Shown here: positions 11,747 through 23,157 of the stretch, piece by piece
How the letters are laid out: each line of letters starts with the position of its first letter
Numbering within the stretch: position 1 is the first letter of the stretch
From: Sequoia sempervirens
Lineage: Eukaryota > Streptophyta > Pinopsida > Cupressales > Cupressaceae
Direction: 5' to 3'
DNA: 64,000 bases
NCBI GenBank assembly: GCA_007258455.2
Contig: VDFB02270651.1
Coordinates: forward strand, 496,017,370-496,081,369
Notes under the pieces: model-generated
What the model saw: the letters and a program-made list of their open reading frames with translations, nothing else
Told to the model about the DNA's origin: nothing
The model's database searches: none
Position numbers and translations under genes: made by a program

Positions 11747-13258
11747 CTGAAAAGGTGCCCATTTACGACTACCTTGATAAGTTGCAGTTTCATAAAAGTT
11801 TCCTTCATTTCAGAAGGATAATAGATACTTTCGCCATGAAGATGGTCAGAGAATTGCAAGGGCATATTGGAATGCGGCTGTCACCTGAAGCTATACAATT
11901 TGTGAATTTTTATGGTAGTCACTTCATCCAATTCTAGAGGTTTTCCTACATAAGAGTTGGAGGTTTCACTGGTTTTCCCATTAAACTCCCAAGGTACCCT
12001 GAAGACAAATGAGTTATGATTGAGGTATGCAAATAGTTAGCGGATGTAAACAAGATATGTTAAGAAAGGAGAAGAGTAACAGTTCGTTTTCCTGTTGGTT
12101 TCGCTCCCTACACATGTCAATCCATGTTTGATGCTTTAAATATTGGGAGGGAGTTATCCAAATATAATTTGCACTCATGTGATGAATGTTTCCCTTTTGA
12201 TCTTAAAGATTATGTCAAGAACAATTTGAAATTAATTCCTATCATCTTTCACCAACCTAGCCTGGAGGACTATTGGGCTGATTGTTTTGATGAATATGAG
12301 GTCAGAAAAAGAAGTTGGATGAGATTGTCTATAGAACAAATCATCTATGGTTTGAACTGGGATTTGCAAGACATTGTAGAAGATGGGTCTAATATGATAT
12401 ACCCAGTTTATATTGAGTTAATAGAGAATCGCCCTATTCCCGCCATGGATTGGAGCAACAAAGAAAAGGAAACTATTGAAGAAAGGACTGCTAATATTTT
12501 GGTTAGGACACAGGAATGGATGACCAAAAAGAGAAAAGAGAACAGATTAGTCTCGTCCTCTAACCAAGTCACAAAATGCTCAACCTTCCAGGGGAACCGC
12601 CCAACCTTCTCCAAATGTGAGAACAATTGGTACCGCCTTGCAGTCATTACCATCAAGAACTCAGGGAGATGGCGATGACAATCCGGCTGACAAAAATATG
12701 TTTCAACAGACATGTGGAAAAGATATTCTTGGCCTACCCAATCTAGAAAAGGAAAACGAAGGTGAAGAAGAAGAAGGGGATTTAGAAAATATTGACATTA
12801 ACTCTTCTCCTTCTTAGGACGAGTCACCCGCCATGGAGGTAAGTGTGCCACAGAAGTCAAGGACTGCTCCACTCACATCAGAAAACACACCAGCAAACAC
12901 CCCTCCTACACACAGAACATTATTTGAATCTTCAAGCTCTAAGGCAACTAATGTGCCTGTTACACCTGTTTGGCTAGAAGATACTTTGTCCAGAAAAAGG
13001 AAGGCTGTGCAATTTAGCTTACCAAAGCAGGACATGGTAGGTTAGTTACTGCAAAGGATCTCAACTCCAAAGCCGAAGAAATTAAAGACCACTACATAGT
13101 TAGTGGAGATGTATTGAGAAACCTTCATTTGGAAATTGCACTTCCTTTAGCACAAAAGGAGATCACTCAAGCGATTGCGAGTGATTTTGAAGTTGAGATA
13201 ATTGATCTTGGACCTCATACAAGAGATGGGGATGTTCGAATCTTTCAAGTATCTACAA

Positions 13259-14268
13259 CTAAGTTGCCGAATCGGGTATGGGCACGGATACGGGTACGTG
13301 GATACGGTACGTGGGTATGACATTTTTTTGGGGGGTTGGGTACGGATTCAGGTATGTCGGTACAAAAATGTAATAAAATATTCATATATATAGATATATA
13401 ACTTACAAACATATATTTAAAATTTAACATATATTCAATATTCTATAATCTATATTATTAATATTAATAATATATATTATTATTAATTTATTATACAATC
13501 TAAAATAAAATAATAATATTATTATTTTGATAAATCTATAATATAATAATAAATAATATCTATTATTATTAGAATCTATAATATTATTATTTATACAAAT
13601 TATAATCTATATACTATTAGTCTATTAATAATATTAATAATAATATTATATATTATTATAGTCTAAGACTCTAATACTATAAGTCTTTTTTTCTATAATA
13701 TATAATATTAATATTAATAATAATTTATAATATATATTATTATTAATTTATTATACAATCTAGAAGAATATATATAATAATTAATATAATTTAATATAAA
13801 TAATAATATATTTGTAACAAATATTTAATATACCAATAAACAATATTAATAAAACTAAAAAATCATATTAAATTTAATAAAATTCTTATGAATTAAAAAA
13901 GATAAAATATTTATTAAAGTTGCCGAAATATTTTATTTTGTTTCCCGCTTCATTCCTCCCTGGCGAACTTCTGACGGATTGGAAAGGCGGATCTCAGTTC
14001 TGCTAGTCTTGCTCGCTATCATGCGCCGTTTTTTCTCCCCTCGCATTTCTCTGTCGCCTGTGTGAGGTTGCGGTTTCTCTGTGCCCTCGTGTTTTCTTGT
14101 CACCTGTGTGTCGTGTGAGCTCCTCCAGTCACGTTTCTCTGTGCCCTCAAAGTTTTTGTAGTCACGAGCGGTGAAGGAAAAGCGAAATAAATCATGAAAC
14201 AAATGCAAACAATCGATTCCTGGGCAATTCATATCTGAATCCGTTTCCGAAATGATTTGGTAACCTAG
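13259..14268. mobile_element. hAT deletion derivative (about 1.0 kb)
   Basis: The left end CTAAGTTGCCGAATC and the inverted right end GATTTGGTAACCTAG form 15-bp imperfect terminal inverted repeats. These match the termini of the hAT element at 32893-36358 (CTAAGTTACCGA). The left subterminal region also shares that element's GGTACGGGTAC-type repeats and GGGTTGGGTACGG. The flanking octamers ATCTACAA and GTCTGCAA match at six of eight positions, as expected for an old 8-bp hAT target duplication. No transposase remains. The middle (13380-13915) is nearly pure A/T. It interrupts the coding relic. Confidence 0.65.
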
Positions 14269-15093
14269 GTCTGCAACAAGAATCGTTGAACGATCAAAGA
14301 TGAATTGAAGACGCAGGTTCAAGCTTTGACTGAATGCTTAAGGTCCGTCTTCAATCTTTCCCCTCAACCGATTTAAACAGGCTGATTCCTCTATGGATCC
14401 CCTAGCTATGATTAGGAAAGAAGCTATGAGCAAGATGAAAAGCTGCCAAACCCTAGGTAAAGTTGTGGAAGAGTGGAGTGAATGTTTAATCAAGAAGGGA
14501 AATTTTATTATCTTTGAGTTTGTAAAGTGTTTTCAAAAAGTAAATGCCTTGAAGTCCTACTGTTGGAGAAGAAATTGTTGCTGTTGAAAAAGAAGAAAAG
14601 ATATGGAATAATTGCCAAACTGAATTGAAAGCAATGATGAACTGGGGCATGGAAAAACTAGCGGCGGAGCAAATTATACCCAACGATGCAGACTCCCGTT
14701 GCATTGCTATCTCAAATGAAACATAAAGCACCTTAGTCGCTCTAGGGTTGCAACAGGACAAAGGAGAAATCAGAGATGATGCAAACGTTAATGGCTTGGT
14801 AGACAACTTCCAGAAAATGGTCAAGGGAATACTCGATTCTCATTCCTTTAATGCTGAGCATTTAAAGAAATTCAGCGAATTACATCTTGTCTCATCTCAA
14901 GCGATTGATCTTATGAAGGCTTGTGAATAGCGTATTGAAGCGATCAAAGATAGTCAGCTAGCATGGAAAGTTCGAATGACTAATGTGACTATCTCTCAAC
15001 ACAAGGACCTATTACATACCGTGAAGGCTTTCCAAGCCTTACGGAAAAGACCCGTGGCACCCCTAGAGATGGGAAGTGAAGTGACACCATCTT

Positions 15094-15744
15094 GACCTTT
15101 CAGTTGCTTTATTCAAAACTTTTCAATTTTAATTAGTTATGGGCAAGAAAGAAGCGGTTACCTATCTGCTTATTTATATGTATCTATTTTCGAACAAAAA
15201 TTCTCTAGACACTATTTTGAAAGCTCAATATTATATTTTAGACTTTGCTGTTATTTTTGTTAATGAAATCACTAGTTGTCTGTGTGCATCTAGATTGTGA
15301 AGATAATTGGATATTCTTGAATCTGTGTGTTTAGGAGTATCTTAATGTTATGCTTTACCTGTGTGAGTTACGCAGTTCTGTTCATAATAGATTTCATCTT
15401 TCAGATAATATTGAATTCATTATTTTAATTCTCAGTAATTTCCAAGTTAAATTGGTCTTTGTGCCAGTATTTTATTAGCTGTACTTCGCATTTGATATTA
15501 GGATTCTTCTTGATATTGGGTTTCACCTTTACCACTTTTTGGTTAAAAGGAAACATTGTGTTTATTTCTTGTTCTTTCAATTCATTGAAAATCATAAGAG
15601 GGATGGTAAAATTCAGAGGATATTTGCGCTGTTGGTTGTTTTGGCACCTTTTCGGGCATAGGGTCATATCATCTCAAGGTGCCCAATCTGTTAGCCAACA
15701 CTTTCAACATCCAAGTTTGGAGATTAATTAGTTTTGTTCTTCAC
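15094..15744. other. Spacer, no feature recognised
   Basis: It lies downstream of the relic's last codon (stop near 15093). The open frames here are short and show no family signals. Confidence 0.45.
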
Positions 15745-16230
15745 TAAAGGGCTCAACATTTTCTCAACTTCATTGACTAACACTTGGAAGTGAACTTCCA
15801 ATTTCTTAAAAGACCCTATGGAAGCCATTCCTCTAAATTCTTTGCCTACCACAAGTAGATCCTAACCTGAAAAGCAATAAGCAACTTCAAGGGCATGGTC
15901 CAAACCATGTCTATGTTTCTTCCAAATGTAGTGACATACTAGTTCCTACGTCATTCCTTTGTTCTTGATGAAATGTAGTAAATTAGAGATAAACATAGAA
16001 GATATATTCAAATTCACCCTATTTCCTTTCACAAATTCAAGAAATTTGTCCCCCAAAACTTCCTTTATAGCCATCTCAATGCCACCACTATAAATCCCAA
16101 CGATCTTCCCCAACTATATGTCAGCGATCTCCCCTCTAAAAGACATATGTCGTTTTTCTTGATACAGGGGAAATTTGGGCTCCACAATGGCCATAGCAAA
16201 TCTCTATAGAATGGAGAAAGTTAAACCCCT
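15745..16230 (-). pseudogene. Unrecognised coding relic
   Basis: The minus strand reads as protein-like text interrupted by stops and frame changes. The clearest part is at about 15750-15920: HGLDHALEVAYCFSG, a stop, DLLVVGKEFRGMAS, then SFKKLEVHFQVLVNEVEKML. Further upstream (16000-16200) other frames give more fragments. No ATG-initiated frame of useful length survives. The family is unknown to me; as with the relic at 10.36-15.09 kb, the style suggests a mobile-element-associated protein rather than a conserved host enzyme. Confidence 0.3.
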
Positions 16231-17538
16231 TTTTGCTCATTTACCTCAATTTGTAATAACTTGCCACCTCTCTAAGCACGAGCCACATGTGTGAAGAGAA
16301 TAATTATATGAAGTTGAAGGAGAAATTAATCATCCTAAACAGAAGCCAAGCCTTGCCAACTTTCCAAGGAGTTGCTTATAATCAAAACCTTATTAGAATC
16401 TTTCCTTGATTTGCTAAGTAATTGACAACATCATTTGCTTCTCTAAAATAATTTTGAAAGTAATGGGGATTGAGAGAGTCCAAGATAGGCCAAGTCTTGT
16501 AGAGAATATTATCTAATTTGCAATTGGAAGAGTTCCCATTTCTAAGAGTTGAAAATAGGCTTTGAGACTCCTATGATCACTAAACTAGTGTTACATTGTC
16601 AAACAATTTGAAGACCAAGAACCATAGGTGAAGGTTTAGCTTTGTTATTAGTACCTTCTTTTAGTCTCTTAGAGGCTACTTTAACAAGGCATCTAGAAGT
16701 ATCCCTAATCATTGATAGGATTAGATGTGATATTAACCTTGTAATCCTATGTCTAATGTTTGCATGTGTCTCAAACTTTATTGGATAGGGAACTTGGATG
16801 CCTATGGGCGAGAGGAGAGATAATTACTTAATTATTATTATTCTTTGAGACTTGGAATATTGTTGTAGTGGTATTGAATAAGGGAGGTTATAGTTGGTAG
16901 GAGTTATAGTTGTCATTGTCATAAGAGTTATTGAGCATCTCTCTCTAATGTAGTGCTTGGGAGTTACATAGAGAAGAGACGAGTATCTTGTTATGGAAGA
17001 TGGATGCACATTAGCTGACCACTCCATAGTGGAGCATTAGACTTGGGGATGTGTGTCCATCGGAGTGATGAGGTCAAAGATGCCTTTGTGAGTATTGTCG
17101 TTATTGTACATGGGGGCAGGGATTTGTGACCATAGACTATGGTTTTGGTGCCTATGGTTTTTGGAAATTACTTTTGGTTCCCTCTTCTCACTTCTCTATA
17201 AATTGGATGTATTGGATAGAAGTTTCATGGGTCTTTTGCAGGTTGAGTACTTTTATGTTGCTAGAATGCTGTTAGAGCATGAAGTTGGGTGGATTGTATT
17301 GATCTAATAGATTATTCTTTATTAATACAAGCTCAGTGTTCCTTTGGTGGTGTAATCTTTTCATGAAAGGGTTTCTCCATTTACATTTGGTGCTATGATG
17401 TTTGCTGATTTTAATTTGCTGATATATGTTTCTTCATGTTAATTTAATGGTTAATCGCATACTCCTTTAATCAGTAAATTAGTTTAATTCACCATTTGTT
17501 TAATCTTTACTGTAGTAGTTTGCCCTGTTTCTCAATAT
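16231..17538 (+). other. Spacer; possible decayed 5' LTR and leader of a Copia fragment
   Basis: No gene is seen. A primer-binding-site-like TTGGTGTCAGAG at 17539-17550 lies about 140 bp before a Copia gag relic. The preceding few hundred bases may therefore be a worn LTR, but neither its start nor a partner LTR is identifiable. Confidence 0.25.
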
Positions 17539-17550
17539 TTGGTGTCAGAG
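17539..17550 (+). other. Primer-binding-site-like sequence
   Basis: TTGGTGTCAGAG resembles the initiator-Met PBS with one substitution. It sits upstream of the gag relic in the right orientation. Confidence 0.35.
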
Positions 17551-17674
17551 TTTCAGTTTTGAATAGAGAGATGCCTTCTTTGAAAGTGTTGTGGGTTTTT
17601 TGTGGTTGAGCGAGAGCTTTTGATAGTGGTTTTGCAAATCTGTGTGTGGTTGAAGCCACAACTAGCACTTTTCA

Positions 17675-18066
17675 TTTAGAGATTGAAAATTCAATGGCTT
17701 TGGGTACGAGTTGTGGAAGCTAAAAATGGAAGATCACTTGGAGGAGAGGAATCAATGGAGAGCAATTGCAAATTAAGGAAAACTTGCGTATATGTTTGAT
17801 GAAGATTGGACAAAGTTGGACAAGAGGGCACATCAAACTATTTGGTTGTGTCTAGTAGATGCCATTTTCTTAATGTCTTAGAGGAGGCTATTGCATTCAG
17901 TCTATGGAAGAGAATAGGTGATATTTACCAAATGAAGAGTCTAACAAATACATTGTACTTTAAGAGGAGATTGTACTATTTGAATTTCAAGGAAGGAGAC
18001 TTTGTTGCTGAGCATCTTAATGCTTTTTTATTTGATTTTGAGCTAGCTAGGAAGTGTAGATGTTAA
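17675..18066 (+). pseudogene. Copia gag fragment
   Basis: The frame reads FNGFGYELWKLKMEDHL, a stop at about 17774, then a frame with DKRAHQTIWLCLVDAI, LWKRIGDIYQMKSLTNTLYF and GDFVAEHLNAF. This is the standard Copia gag (UBN2) order: W-K-x-K-M, then a 'K-x3-I-x-L-L-D' helix, then 'LW-x2-L-x3-Y-x3-S', then 'EHL-x2-F'. It ends near a frameshift at about 18055. Downstream protease and polymerase are missing, and an LTR of a different, minus-strand element follows immediately. Confidence 0.65.
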
Positions 18067-18353
18067 GATTATTGAAATTGAGAAACAAAAAGCCAAAGGC
18101 TTATACCCACAAATTAGTCTTTCATGTTCAGCATCAAATTATTACATTACAATGGCTTTATGAAGTCTTTCTTCCTTCTAACTACCCAAACCACTAACTA
18201 CCACCTAACACATAACTAATAACTAACTAAAATCTAACATCTTATAAATTATAACTAATAACTAACTAAAATCTAACATCTTATAAATTAATATAACATG
18301 TTAATTTATTATTTATTACATTATTCTATGTCATGCACTAATAATTTCTAACA
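18061..18353 (-). repeat. 3' LTR of a truncated minus-strand LTR element
   Basis: On the plus strand it runs from TGTTAAGATT to AATTTCTAACA. On the minus strand a purine tract AAAGGGGG immediately precedes TGTTAGAAATT, which is the 3' LTR arrangement. It contains a direct duplication of about 40 bp around ATAACTAATAACTAACTAAA (about 18210-18293). There is no matching target duplication, and the left boundary is uncertain because it overlaps the end of the gag relic. The rest of the element should lie to the right but is unrecognisable. Confidence 0.5.
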
Positions 18354-18361
18354 CCCCCTTT
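18354..18361 (-). other. Polypurine tract of the truncated element
   Basis: Minus-strand AAAGGGGG lies directly before the LTR start. Confidence 0.5.
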
Positions 18362-20047
18362 AGTGCTGACATAGAGACTTTATTTTGGTGCTACAATATC
18401 AATAATTGGTTTTTCTCTCATATTTTCCCCCTTTAATGATTTTTTTTTTTGGTTATGTTTGTTTCTACCGATAATACATCCACTTGCAGTGTGCAAATGG
18501 AAAATCTATTACACTCTTATGGCTCCAAAATCCTTATACAAAATGAAAAAGATAAATTAAATTGGCAATAACCATTATAATTCCTCCTCTATCTTCAACA
18601 TCCAACTGTGAATTAAATATTACTATTATTCTCATAGGGTTTATAAGTTTTGTTCTCCTTTTTATTAGCTTTCCAAAACATTATGAATTTTGAATTTTTG
18701 TTTAGAATGAGAAAAATATTGCAGTTGTGAGATTGTGTTAGACTGCCATTTTAAAATCAAAACAATGTACCAACAATAGAATGGCACCTAATGAGAACGT
18801 GATTCCTCCTTTGCACAACCTTAACTTCCTGCAGTTTGTCTTAGATTAATGCAACTTTGAATGGATATTGTTTTCTTTTTTTTTTTGAGTTTCTGATATG
18901 AAATGAACAAAATGGAGTGAAAACTATGAAAAGAGTGAACAAGATGGAGAGAGGAGAAACCAAATGAAGGAACAAAATGGAGAATGTAAGAACACCCTTA
19001 AAATTTTTTTTACCAAATTTTCTGCACTTTCATCAATGAGAATTTATTTAAACAATTTCATTAGGCATTTCCACTTTCCCAAATAAGCATTTTGTCATAC
19101 AGTTTCATGAGGCAGATGTGATAGGTTTGTTTTCAAAATTAAAGCTTCTGAATTTGCAATAGTTTCAAATAACATTCATTGTATGTTGATATTCATGAGC
19201 AATATGACTCCAACACACATTTAAGTTTCAATAACAAAGGTATATTAACATTCGCTGCAATAAAAGTAGATTATAAGGAGAAATAAATATGTCTTTTTCT
19301 AACCTTTTAGTAATATGAAGCTGATTGCAGATTGGACTGTCTTAGCCACAGTGGGTATGAAATCTTCTAGACCATATTTGTCTTTTAGCTGATGGCAACT
19401 CTCTTCCAGCCCGTCCCACCTTACTTCTATTCCACGTCCCTTCTAAAGTTCCCATGATGACTATGGAGCTTCAAACACTTATTATTTATTGCTGCGGTCA
19501 AAGATAGAAATGAAACGATTATGATAGACACTTTACTTAGGCGCTGTGCAGGTTAATGGTAAATATCACTCCATTCATTGAGACGGCCTCTCACCTCACT
19601 CCATCGCCACTTTTAAAGATTATATGGCGGCATATAATTAATTAATGGGACAGCAGGACTAAGGTGTTTCAAAAGGTTCCATAGGCTCCTTAATTCTTGC
19701 TCCATGTCACCAATCTTCCAAAATAGGACTCTATCAACCTTTGAATGCAGCGACCAGTTTGAAATGCCACGACCACCTCGCATAAGGTCTCGATAAATGT
19801 GCAATAAATATTTCCTTGAAGTTCCACAACAATATGACTTCCTCTGTACGGCATGACTAATTTAATATATATTTGGCTTCACTCTTCAGCATAAGACTTA
19901 TCTATCATTTGTACAACCTCTGGATAAATGGTATTTAAAGATGGCAAATATTCAGTGGCTACTAATATACAAATTCCAATCAATAAACTGAAAATATATC
20001 CTTATTTTCATTCATGGTGTCTTCATTCCTAGAAATTTTCAACTTGG
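18362..20047. other. Spacer, no gene seen
   Basis: The sequence is AT-rich with no supported open frame. The last five bases (CTTGG, 20043-20047) are the left copy of element A's target duplication. Confidence 0.5.
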
Positions 20048-20618
20048 TGTTAGTTTTATGATCAGATCAGATTAGCAGATTTTAATTCAAATTCAAACAA
20101 ATAGACACATCATATACCCTGGGAAAACCCTCCACTTGAGGGAGAAAAACCCAACAACAATATATCACTTATATATTGAATATGAAACAATAATCTCCTT
20201 TACAATGAGGCCGATTATGAGGCCAAACAACAACACCAATATGATGCGATCTCTTGAAGACAATACAACTCTTTTGATGAATATATCGGTCTCCTTTATA
20301 AGCTTTGATCTGCTCTTAGAGAAACTCGCACTTGTATAAACTCGAACTATAAATGGATGTGTGTAATCGATGATTGAATGAACAAATGACAACCCATATA
20401 AATATACAGGGGAGAGAAAGATCGCAACTCTTCAAAGCATGATGTTGGCCTCTAGTAATTATTTACCAATAATTAAACATTAAATGATTTCTCAAGTGAA
20501 GCGCCTCTTCACTTTCATATCGACTTAAATAAACTGAATAGCTGATAGGCTATATTAAATTTATTTCTTCAATGACGTGGTTGGAAAAATGAGGCCCGAA
20601 ACTGTTCTAACATCAACA
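20048..20618 (-). repeat. 3' LTR of element A
   Basis: Its plus-strand ends are TGTTAGTTTTATGATC and GTTCTAACATCAACA. It is 571 bp, the same length as its partner. Confidence 0.95.
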
Positions 20619-20629
20619 CTCCCTCTCAG
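20619..20629 (-). other. Polypurine tract of element A
   Basis: Minus-strand CTGAGAGGGAG abuts the 3' LTR start TGTTGATG. The same CTCCCTCTCAGCTAGGG text recurs at 23171-23187, just past the pol stop. Confidence 0.75.
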
Positions 20630-20658
20630 CTAGGGAGGAATACTTCCAACTAACCAAT

Positions 20659-20839
20659 TGTTAGAATATTATATTCTTCTTTTGTTTAATGGTCAATTAT
20701 ATCTACAGTAGTAGGTAGTTAGAAGTAGGTCATTTCTTAAATGACTACAGTACTGCTACAGTACTTTGTAACTTCTATAAATGTACTCTCTCTTGAGTAA
20801 TTGTTAACATCTCATTTTAACCAGTTCATTTACTGAACA
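20659..20839 (+). repeat. 5' LTR of element N
   Basis: It runs from TGTTAGAATATT to TTTACTGAACA and is directly followed by the PBS. Confidence 0.92.
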
Positions 20840-20851
20840 TGGTATCAGAGC
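20840..20851 (+). other. Primer-binding site of element N
   Basis: TGGTATCAGAGC is the canonical plant Copia initiator-Met tRNA primer site, directly after the LTR. Confidence 0.9.
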
Positions 20852-22511
20852 AGGTCTGAGTCTCCCTCACGGGAGGGCTCAGGATTCTAGGAGGGTTTCA
20901 AAATTTTTGTGAGAAGAATTTCGTGAGCTTTTTGAAGCTGTAATTCGAATTTTTTTTCAGACCTATTCTCAAGCAAAAACGCGAAATTTTTTCGTGTGAT
21001 TTTAAGACTCCTAGCGTTTTGAAGTGGCCACGATTTTCTATGCTGAAGTCGCATTTTTTTTCAGGCGCTGGTTTTTTTTGGAAGACGCATCCTTTGTCGC
21101 ATTTTCTAGTGTTTTTGCATCTTCTCTTGAGTTAGATTCTGGTCGGTCGTCATTATTTGTGGGTGTTTCGTGCGCACGACCTGTTTGCATCCCACAAAGT
21201 GAAGTGATTTTCGTTTTGGGGCCGCAATGTCTTCTGCTTCCCGCGTGATTTCGTGATCTCTTGTGGTGGCCACGACGTCTTCTGCTTGCCGTGTGATTTT
21301 CGTGACCTCTTGTGGTCATGCTTGTGCCCTATCCACGTTAGTTTCTGGTTCGCAACCCTTCTGGTCGCGTTTGGAAGACAATTTCTGAGATTTTCGTGGC
21401 CGCTTTCTCTGATTTTTAAGCCCGCGTCTTGGCGCGATTTGAAGATTCTTGGTTGTCGTTCTTTCTTGCTTCTTCAGCGCTGACCTCTATGTTTTTGTGG
21501 CGGGATTTCTAGCAAAATTTTATAGATACATTTATGGATTTTCTGAATTTTTAATGGCAGCTAGGGTTTTTGCGTGTTTCGTCTAGGGTTTTGACCCCTT
21601 GTTCCAAGGCGGAATTTTTTTTCAATTGTAGATTCCTTAGGGGTTTTTTGAGATCTCAAATGGGTTGGTCTTCGATTTTTCTGGGTGCTTTGTTTTCTGT
21701 GCCTCGATTTTTGTGCAGATTTGTTCTGGCGGCTAGGGTTCCAAACCCTTTGTTTTTCCAGCCAACAATCATTGTATGGGTTTTAATATATTTTTTTCCT
21801 TAAAAAAATCTGTTTGGGTTTTCATAATTTTTTCCCTTAAAAAAATTTAGTAGGGTTTATAATTTTCTCCTCAAAAATTACAAGTTTTTCCTGTATACCC
21901 TAGTCAGGGTTTCTGTTATTCGGGAGCTCTTTGGTATTTGGTTTTTACCGTTTTTCCGAAAAAACGATGATTTGTAATCTTCGGATTTCTGGGTTTGGCG
22001 ATTTTTTTCCTCAAAAATAGTACTTTGTTGCAGTCTGTTTTGGTTGCACTTGGAGTTGCTGGGGCGAACATCTGCACATTTGTCTTCTTGCAATCTATTT
22101 TGGGGTATTGTGCTCATCTGCAAAAGTTTTGACAGTTTGCCGATTTATCCCCAAAATCGTGGCAGCTATTCTCAGTGTGTCTCTGGTTTCAGGGAGGGAC
22201 AACTTTGTTATCCAACATTAGGTTGGACGTTTTGTGATGATTTCTGGTTAGCAGTTCTGCAGTTTCTAGGAGGGTTGGTGGCAGACTCCTCTCAAGTGGC
22301 AGAGTCAGTGGCAAGCTCTTGTCTCTTGTTGCAAAGCTTTCTAAAGAAGGGGTAGCCTTTTCTGTTCTTTTCTGAACGATTTTTTGGTACTCTTGGTCAT
22401 TCAAATTTTGCAGATCTAGGGAGGGTCTTAGTAGCAGCAGAGTGTTTTGAAGAATTTGTGACCAAACGACCTACAAATTGTTTTTTGTAGGCTAGTTAGA
22501 CGATTGCCCAT

Positions 22512-22521
22512 TAAGGGAGGG
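22512..22521 (+). other. Polypurine tract of element N
   Basis: A TAAGGGAGGG run abuts the 3' LTR start. Element D has the equivalent at 3690-3699. Confidence 0.75.
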
Positions 22522-22698
22522 TGTTAGAATATTATATTCTTTTTTTTAATGGTCAATTATATCTACAGTAGTAGGAAGTTAGAAGTAGGTCATTTCTTAA
22601 ATGACTACAGTACTGCTACAGTACTTTGTAACTTCTATAAATGTACTCTTTCTTGAGTAATTGTTAACATCTCATTTTAACCAGTTCATTTATGAACA
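22522..22698 (+). repeat. 3' LTR of element N
   Basis: It matches the 5' LTR with a ~3-bp indel near 22542, a one-base deletion near its end and a few substitutions. Confidence 0.92.
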
Positions 22699-22703
22699 CC
22701 AAT

Positions 22704-23157
22704 GTCATGAAATGACATTCACAATGGCTACACCCAAATGTGGAAAGAGCTCATCACGGATTCACTCAACGTGATATCAACCATCATGGCTACTCCCATG
22801 TATGGTAAAGCATATGTGCACAAGTGCCCATCACGGAATTACTCAACGTGATGTCGTCATCTCATCATGACGTTCACCATGGCTACTCCCAGAGGGTGAA
22901 TAAACACAAGTACAAGAGAATCATCACGGACTCTCTCACGTGATGTTGTCATGGAGTCACTCAACATGACATCCACCATGGCTACTCCCAGAGGGTGGAA
23001 ACAAGGGCTTTCACCTCAAATTTCTCTCATAGAGAAAGATGCATTAAACAAGGGCTTATGCCTCAAATTTTTCTCACAGAGAAAAATGCATTAGACAAGG
23101 GCTTGCACCTCAAATTTCTCTCACAGAGAAAAATATATTAAAGCAAATCACAGAAGA
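22704..23157 (-). repeat. 3' untranslated part of element A: tandem repeats and hairpins
   Basis: Two repeat series fill this stretch. The first (about 22723-22990) repeats CATGGCTACTCCCA four times. It carries inverted repeats ATCACG...CGTGAT at 22753-22775, 22830-22852 and 22923-22944, and GTCATG...CATGAC at 22948-22970. The second (about 22993-23145) repeats a ~46-55-bp unit three times; each has ACAAGGGCTT and a short hairpin TTTCTCT-N3-AGAGAAA. No coding frame is present. It lies between the pol stop and the 3' LTR, where Copia elements normally have little sequence. Confidence 0.7.

Larger units (their letters stand above)
10356..15093 (+). pseudogene. Long decayed coding region of unknown family, interrupted by two insertions
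   Basis: Consecutive plus-strand frames read as one broken protein of probably more than 900 residues once the two insertions are discounted. Open pieces are 10356-10607 (starting MAKLKCMGYEY), 10632-11027, 11023-11137, 11747-11937, 12124-12678, 12833-13045, 13046-13258 and 14278-15093. The reading resumes across the solo LTR (LPPK then KVPIYDYLDKL). It also resumes across the hAT insert (IFQVSTT then RIVERSK, with a later frameshift). Visible segments include FEEWMYFFIQ-like text near 10935, SFLHFRRI and RLSPEAI near 11810-11900, and ALNIGRELSKYNLHS near 12130. An acidic, serine-rich stretch near 12730-12820 and a helical C-terminal part at 14400-15090 follow. I do not recognise the family; it resembles TE-associated proteins of unknown function found repeatedly in conifer-type genomes. 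It is dead because of stops and frameshifts. Confidence 0.5.
20659..22698 (+). mobile_element. Complete non-autonomous LTR element N, nested in A
   Basis: LTRs of 181 bp (20659-20839) and 177 bp (22522-22698) are flanked by the perfect target duplication CCAAT (20654-20658 and 22699-22703). A canonical initiator-Met PBS (TGGTATCAGAGC, 20840-20851) and a purine tract (22512-22521) are intact. The ~1.68-kb interior has no gag or pol motif in any frame. At 2,040 bp it is larger than a typical TRIM and smaller than a typical LARD. Its LTRs differ by only a handful of substitutions and about 4 bp of indel. It is opposite in strand to A and younger than A's insertion. Element D at 1783-3857 is a relative. 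Confidence 0.93.

Noticed and set aside
13380..13915. Long A/T-only stretch resembling a replication origin or matrix-attachment region
   Set aside because: It lies inside the hAT deletion derivative and is adequately explained as decayed element interior. Composition alone is not evidence of function.
22993..23145. Regular short repeats with spacers, superficially like a CRISPR array
   Set aside because: There are only three copies without unique spacers, inside the untranslated part of a plant retrotransposon.
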